DNA from: an uncultured Opitutia bacterium | GTDB taxonomy: Bacteria; Verrucomicrobiota; Verrucomicrobiia; Opitutales; UBA953 | Direction: 5' to 3' | NCBI GenBank assembly: GCA_903910245.1 | Contig: CAIVYX010000088.1 | Coordinates: 1-8,454 of the forward strand | Length of the DNA stretch: 8,454 bases | In this document: positions 4,769-8,454 of the stretch, piece after piece | Layout of the letters: every line of letters begins with the position of its first letter | Position numbering within the stretch: position 1 is the stretch's first letter | The notes under the pieces: generated by a model | Told to the model about the DNA's origin: nothing | Databases searched by the model: none | Seen by the model: the letters and a program-made list of their open reading frames with translations, nothing else | Translations under genes and position numbers: made by a program

Positions 4769-7312
4769 ATGCGCATGCCCCGCCGCACCCTGATTCTATC
4801 CGCCTTTTGCCTGGCGGCTGCCGCGTTCGGCCAGATCGGCGATAAGGCGGGCGAACCGATGGTGCCGCTGGTGCCCGATAATCTGATCCCGCCTTCGCCG
4901 GCGCGCACGCCCCAGGAAGAACTGAAGACTTTCCAGATTGCGAAGGGCTACCAAATCTCGCTCGCCGCCAGCGACCCGCAGATTGGCGACCCGGTGGCGG
5001 CGCAGTTCGGCCCGGATGGCCGCCTCTGGGTCGTGGAGATGCAAGGCTACATGCCTAACCTCGATGGCACGACGGAAGACCAACCGCGTGGCCGCGTGGT
5101 CGTCCTGGAAGACAAGGATGGCGACGGCGTCTTCGAGACGTCCACGGTCTTCCTCGATAAGATTGTGATGCCCCGCGCGATCGCCCTCCACCGCGATGGC
5201 GTGCTGGTTGGCGCTCCGCCCCATCTCTGGTTCTGCCGCGATACGAACGGCGACGGTAAGGCCGATGAGAAGATCGAGGTGGCGACGGACTTCGGCGTGC
5301 GCGTCGATCCCTCCCGCCCGCAGCTCGCCAATCCGGAGCGCGCCCCGAACGCGATGCTCTGGGGGCATGACAACTGGCTCTACGTCGGCGCCTACACGGC
5401 CCGCTTCAAGTTCAAGGACGGCCGCTGGCTCCGCGGGCTGAGCAACTTCCGCGGGCAGTGGGGCCTTTCGCAGGACGACTTCGGCCACCTCTACCATAAC
5501 AGCAACAGCGACCAGATGCGTGCCGACGTCATCCCGTCGTCCTATCTCAATCGTAACCCGAACCTCGGCCGTACCACGGGCCTGAACTGGAAGGTCGCGA
5601 AGGAACAGCTGGTCTGGCCGATTCGCGTCAACCCTGGCATCAACCGCGGCTATCGCCCAGAAATGCTTCGCGAGTTCAAGCTCAAGGAGTTCACGGCTGC
5701 CTGCGCGCCCTGGATCTACCGCGCCGACCTCTTCCCGGCTGATGCTTATGGCAACGCGTTCGTGTGCGAGCCCGCCGGTAACCTCATCAAACGTAACGTG
5801 GTGAAGTCCGAAGGCGGCGCCCTCGTGGCCACCCCTTATTACGACCAGACGGAGTTCCTGGCTTCGACCGACGAGCGCTTCCGTCCGGTTAACCTGCTCA
5901 CGGGCCCCGACGGCGCCCTCTACGTCATCGACCTCTACCGCGGCATCATCCAGCACCGCATTTCGCTGACTACCTACCTGCGTGAGCAGATCGTGAAGCG
6001 CGGCCTCGATAAGCCCCTCGCGCTCGGACGCGTCTGGCGCATTACCCCCGAAGGCGCCGCAGTCGCCCCAGCCAAGAAACTTTCCGCGATGTCCTCAGCC
6101 GAACTCGTGGCCGAACTCGCCAGCGGTAATTCCTGGCGCCGCGAGACCGCCCAGCGCCTGCTCGTGGAAGCCGCCCCGGATGCGACGATCGACGCCGCGC
6201 TGGTCGCGCTCGCCAAGAGTTCCGCCGCCCCGATGGGACGCGTGCATGCGCTCTGGGCGCTCGAAGGCCGCGGCGCCGTCAAGGCGGAGGCCGTCCTCGC
6301 CGGCATGGCGCATGACGATCCTCGTGTGCGTGCCGCCGCCATCCGCGTCTCCGAGGCCCTGATGGCTTCCCCAGATCGCGATGTGATCGTCGCCCGCTGG
6401 ACGGAACTCGCCGCGACCGAAGCCGTCACCGAAGTCCAGCAGCAGCTCGCGCTTTCGATTGGTGAGGCCAAGTCCCTCGCGGCCGACCTCGCCGGCGCCG
6501 CGCTCATCACGCGTGCGGGTGAAGTCGCCTTCATCCAGGATGCTTTTATCAGCGGACTGGAAGGGCGCGAGGTCGGCCTCTTCGAGGTCGTGATGAAGAA
6601 GCCAGCCGATTACTCCAAGACCTTACCCGCCGCGCTGCTGCGGTGCGTATTCTCGACGCGTAAGCCCGCGCAGGTCGAGAAGGCCCTCGCGATCATCGCC
6701 GCGCTGCCGCTCAAGTCGCAGCAGGTGACTTTACTCGGTTCGCTTGCCACGCACCCGACCATCACCGCCAAGCGCCCGGTGAAGCTCACCGCCGAACCGG
6801 CTTCGCTGGTCAAACTTTCCAAGAGCAAGGACGTTGCCATGGTGAAAGCCCTCGCCTGGTTCAAGAGCACGGTCGTCTGGCCCGGTAAGCCCGGCGTCGT
6901 GGTGCCTGTCGTGAAGGCGCTCACCAACGAGCAGCAGGTACTCTTCGATTCTGGTAAGCAGACCTTCGCCGGCCTCTGTGCCGCATGCCACCAGCCGACC
7001 GGCAAGGGACTAGAAGGTCTCGCGCCGCCGCTCGTCGATTCCGAGTGGGTCAACGGCGACCCGGACCGCATTGTGAAGGTCATCATGCACGGCCTGCGTG
7101 GTCCCATTAAGGTGAAGGGCGTGGCTTATAGCTACGACATGCCCGCCGCCGGGTTCCTGACCGATGAGCAGATTGCCGGCGTCCTGACGTATATCCGCCG
7201 CGAGTGGGACCACGAGGCCGCGCCCGTGACCCTCGACCTCGTGCAAAAGATTCGCGCCGAGACCAAGGGCCGGACGGATGCGTGGACGGAGCCGGAGTTG
7301 CTGAAGAAATAG
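4769..7312 (+). CDS. Secreted PVC-type dehydrogenase-like beta-propeller with HEAT repeats and C-terminal cytochrome c
   Basis: 847 residues. The start must be ATG 4769 or ATG 4775 because an in-frame TAG lies at 4760-4762. A signal peptide ends near A-F-G-Q (19-22), so the protein is periplasmic or extracytoplasmic. Residues about 50-426 match the putative membrane-bound dehydrogenase propeller domain (TIGR02604 type): G-P-D-G-R-L-W-V-V-E, two calcium-like loops (D115-K-D-G-D-G and D158-T-N-G-D-G-K-A-D), W-G-H-D-N-W-L-Y-V-G at 198-207 and G-P-D-G-A-L-Y-V-I-D at 379-388. Residues about 438-560 are alpha-helical HEAT-like repeats. The C-terminus is a class I cytochrome c: C737-A-A-C740-H741 binds one heme covalently, A-P-P-L (752-755) follows, and M791 (Y-D-M-P) is the likely sixth ligand. 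It probably oxidises an organic substrate, perhaps a sugar, and passes electrons to the heme; substrate and cofactor cannot be read. The downstream symporter suggests a catabolic role. Confidence 0.9.
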   Translation: MRMPRRTLILSAFCLAAAAFGQIGDKAGEPMVPLVPDNLIPPSPARTPQEELKTFQIAKGYQISLAASDPQIGDPVAAQFGPDGRLWVVEMQGYMPNLDGTTEDQPRGRVVVLEDKDGDGVFETSTVFLDKIVMPRAIALHRDGVLVGAPPHLWFCRDTNGDGKADEKIEVATDFGVRVDPSRPQLANPERAPNAMLWGHDNWLYVGAYTARFKFKDGRWLRGLSNFRGQWGLSQDDFGHLYHNSNSDQMRADVIPSSYLNRNPNLGRTTGLNWKVAKEQLVWPIRVNPGINRGYRPEMLREFKLKEFTAACAPWIYRADLFPADAYGNAFVCEPAGNLIKRNVVKSEGGALVATPYYDQTEFLASTDERFRPVNLLTGPDGALYVIDLYRGIIQHRISLTTYLREQIVKRGLDKPLALGRVWRITPEGAAVAPAKKLSAMSSAELVAELASGNSWRRETAQRLLVEAAPDATIDAALVALAKSSAAPMGRVHALWALEGRGAVKAEAVLAGMAHDDPRVRAAAIRVSEALMASPDRDVIVARWTELAATEAVTEVQQQLALSIGEAKSLAADLAGAALITRAGEVAFIQDAFISGLEGREVGLFEVVMKKPADYSKTLPAALLRCVFSTRKPAQVEKALAIIAALPLKSQQVTLLGSLATHPTITAKRPVKLTAEPASLVKLSKSKDVAMVKALAWFKSTVVWPGKPGVVVPVVKALTNEQQVLFDSGKQTFAGLCAACHQPTGKGLEGLAPPLVDSEWVNGDPDRIVKVIMHGLRGPIKVKGVAYSYDMPAAGFLTDEQIAGVLTYIRREWDHEAAPVTLDLVQKIRAETKGRTDAWTEPELLKK

Positions 7313-7334
7313 AGGGCTGAGTTGCCTCTGGGTA

Positions 7335-7357
7335 GGGCTGGCCATCCTTGGCCGGCC
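7335..7357 (+). repeat. Palindromic repeat copy 1 (plus orientation)
   Basis: GGCTGGCC (7336-7343), loop ATCCTT, GGCCGGCC (7350-7357) forms an 8-base-pair stem with one G-U pair. It is preceded by GGTAGGG (7331-7337), whose last two G are the first two bases of the stem. It is the mirror-oriented relative of the palindrome at 7360-7382. Confidence 0.65.
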
Positions 7358-7359
7358 GC

Positions 7360-7382
7360 GGCCGAGCAGGGATGCTCGGCCC
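7360..7382 (-). repeat. Palindromic repeat copy 2 (minus orientation, tail to tail with copy 1)
   Basis: GGCCGAGCA (7360-7368), loop GGGA, TGCTCGGCC (7373-7381) is a perfect 9-base-pair hairpin. Read on the minus strand it aligns with copy 1 at 17 of 23 positions, sharing GGGC at the 5' end, a CATCC centre and GGCC at the 3' end. Only the two bases GC separate it from copy 1, so the junction is a perfect 10-base palindrome, GGCCGCGGCC (7354-7363). A pyrimidine-rich CCCCTTCC follows, so a weak terminator role is possible. Confidence 0.65.
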
Positions 7383-7397
7383 CTTCCTAGAGGACAA

Positions 7398-7423
7398 GGA
7401 CAGCACGTGGTGCTGTCCCTACC
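7398..7423 (-). repeat. Palindromic repeat copy 3 (minus orientation)
   Basis: GGACAGCAC (7398-7406), loop GTG, GTGCTGTCC (7410-7418) is a perfect 9-base-pair hairpin. On the minus strand it is led by GGTAGGG (7423-7417) in the same register to the stem as in copy 1, which supports a shared origin although the stem sequence differs. The stem-loop core contains CACGTG. Confidence 0.6.
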
Positions 7424-7521
7424 TCGGGAAGCTAATGCTCCGAACTGGTCATATCAGCAAGGGGAACGCGGTTGCCACGCAGGGCAGGCTGAAAGAGAAA
7501 TAGGCAACCCCTTACCCCGCC

Positions 7522-8454
7522 ATGCATATTACCTGGATTGATTGGGTCATCGTCGTTGCTTCGATCCTAATCTGCTTCGTCCCCGCGCTCTTTCTCGCCA
7601 AGCGCTCGAGCGGCAGCACCGCTGAGTTCTTTGCCTCCGGCCGCTCGGTGCCGTGGTGGCTCGCCGGGCTCTCGATGGTCGCGACGACTTTCTCATCCGA
7701 CACTCCGAACTGGGTGACCGAGCAGGTCCGTAAGTACGGCGTCGCCGGTAACTGGCAGTGGTGGGCCTTCGTGCTGACTGGTGTAGCCACCGTCTTCTTC
7801 TTCGCCCGCCTCTGGCGCCGTTCGGGCGTCATGACCGACCTCGAGTTCTACGAGCATCGCTACTCCGGTACCGCTGCCTCCGTTGTCCGCGGCTTCCGTG
7901 CCCTCTATCTCGGATTGTTCTTCAACTGCTTCATCATGGGCATGGTCACGTTGGCCGCCTGTAAGATCGCCAACATCCTCTTCGGCATGCCCGCCTGGCA
8001 GACCATCGTCGTCTGCGGTATCCTGAACGTCGTCTTCGCCGCGCACTCCGGCCTCTGGGGCGTCCTGGTCATTGATATGATTCAGTTCTTCATCAAGATG
8101 ACCGCCGTCTTCGCCGCGGCTTGGTTCTCGCTCGTCGAGGTCGGCCGCCGTCTGGCCGGCGATGCCAGTGGCTGGACCGGTCTAAAGTTGCTCGTAGAAA
8201 AACTTTCCACCCAGCAGGTTGTGACGACTCAAGGCGTGCCGGTGATGTCAGTCTCGGATGGAACGGGTCAGCCGATCCTGGACATGCTGCCGAACTTCAC
8301 CATGTCGGAACTAGCGTTGATGATTTTCATCCTGCCGATCGCCATCAGCTGGTGGGCCAACTGGTATCCTGGCGCCGAGCCTGGCGGCGGTTCCTACATC
8401 GCCCAGCGCATGCTGGCCTCCAAGTCCGAGAAGGATTCCCTCGGCGGCACACTC
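7522..8454 (+). CDS. Sodium:solute symporter (SSS/SLC5 family), N-terminal 311 residues, runs off the window edge
   Basis: The frame opens at ATG 7522 (an in-frame TAG at 7501-7503 rules out an earlier start) and continues to the window edge without a stop. SSS proteins are usually 450-650 residues, so roughly half is present. Hydrophobic segments lie at about 5-26, 44-62, 74-97, 125-151, 157-175, 180-206 and 263-283. The second, with G-L-S-M-V-A-T-T-F-S-S-D (49-60), matches the broken first core helix of the LeuT fold, where SSS proteins bind sodium and substrate. W-Y-P-G-A-E-P-G-G-G (281-290), then Y-I-A-Q-R-M-L, is a family signature loop. A hydrophilic stretch at about 207-260 connects helices. 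It imports an organic solute with sodium across the inner membrane; substrate unknown. No Shine-Dalgarno precedes the start. It follows the cytochrome c dehydrogenase-like gene on the same strand, which suggests linked substrate use, but the 209-base gap with hairpins may mean separate transcription. Confidence 0.9.
   Translation, partial: MHITWIDWVIVVASILICFVPALFLAKRSSGSTAEFFASGRSVPWWLAGLSMVATTFSSDTPNWVTEQVRKYGVAGNWQWWAFVLTGVATVFFFARLWRRSGVMTDLEFYEHRYSGTAASVVRGFRALYLGLFFNCFIMGMVTLAACKIANILFGMPAWQTIVVCGILNVVFAAHSGLWGVLVIDMIQFFIKMTAVFAAAWFSLVEVGRRLAGDASGWTGLKLLVEKLSTQQVVTTQGVPVMSVSDGTGQPILDMLPNFTMSELALMIFILPIAISWWANWYPGAEPGGGSYIAQRMLASKSEKDSLGGTL

Larger units (their letters stand above)
7313..7521. 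other. Intergenic region with three palindromic repeats before the symporter
   Basis: This 209-base gap contains no coding frame that I can support. Its first half is filled by three hairpin-forming palindromes (7335-7357, 7360-7382, 7398-7423). The second half has GGTTGCC (7470-7476) and GGCAACC (7503-7509) as an inverted pair 26 bases apart, and an A-rich stretch at 7491-7501 that could be part of a symporter promoter, though no good -35/-10 pair is seen. The palindromes could also limit read-through from the cytochrome gene. Confidence 0.55.

Noticed and set aside
4796..5956. A 386-codon open frame antisense to the cytochrome c protein gene
   Set aside because: It lies opposite a well-supported domain-rich gene. 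Its composition (rich in Arg, Val, Ala, Glu, His) is what the complement of C/G-ending codons gives, and no domain or signal is recognisable.
5974..6534. A 186-codon antisense frame rich in Ser, Ala and Arg
   Set aside because: It lies opposite the HEAT-repeat part of the cytochrome protein; low-complexity composition, explained by codon bias of the real gene.
7360..7390. The palindrome at 7360-7382 as a strong intrinsic terminator for the cytochrome gene
   Set aside because: The stem is strong, but it is followed by CCCCTTCCTAG rather than a T-tract, and two similar palindromes lie beside it, so a repeat cluster explains it better; some termination effect remains possible.
7693..8046. A minus-strand frame of 117 codons, acidic
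   Set aside because: Antisense to transmembrane segments of the symporter; the acidic composition is the expected complement of hydrophobic codons.

Overview
The window looks like chromosomal DNA of a GC-rich member of the PVC superphylum, most likely a Verrucomicrobiota bacterium (Opitutales-like). The grounds are a large secreted dehydrogenase-like beta-propeller/HEAT/cytochrome c protein of the kind expanded in Planctomycetes and Verrucomicrobia, a sodium:solute symporter with the W-Y-P-G-A-E-P-G-G-G signature, several secreted proteins with thrombospondin type 3-like calcium motifs, and no Shine-Dalgarno sequence at any start. The taxonomic call is inference from protein families and style, not from a marker gene.

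Left half, minus strand (1-4577). Three genes read right to left and all encode exported proteins. The first (4577 to 1956) is an 873-residue secreted protein with N-terminal calcium-binding repeats, a central EF-hand-like loop and a C-terminal alpha/beta-hydrolase domain with a G-H-S-L-G nucleophile elbow. Its stop codon overlaps the start of the second gene (1959 to 943) in an ATGA junction, so the two are probably translationally coupled; the second product is a secreted protein with an N-terminal carboxypeptidase-regulatory-like beta-sandwich. After a 102-base gap comes the third gene (840 to the window edge), the N-terminal 280 residues of a HAF-repeat extracellular protein.

Centre (4578-4768). 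A 191-base divergent intergenic region separates the minus-strand genes from the plus-strand genes. It holds candidate promoters for both directions, a hairpin just upstream of the hydrolase start, and a cluster of small palindromes next to the plus-strand start.

Right half, plus strand (4769-8454). The 847-residue cytochrome c-linked dehydrogenase-like protein is followed, after a 209-base gap, by the first 311 residues of an SSS-family symporter that runs off the window. The pair suggests uptake plus periplasmic oxidation of an organic solute, probably a sugar or related compound, but no substrate can be read from the sequence. The gap contains three consecutive palindromes that share features of one repeat family. 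Two of them stand tail to tail and differ by compensatory stem changes, the most unusual structure in the window. No tRNA, rRNA, CRISPR array, transposase or phage gene was seen.
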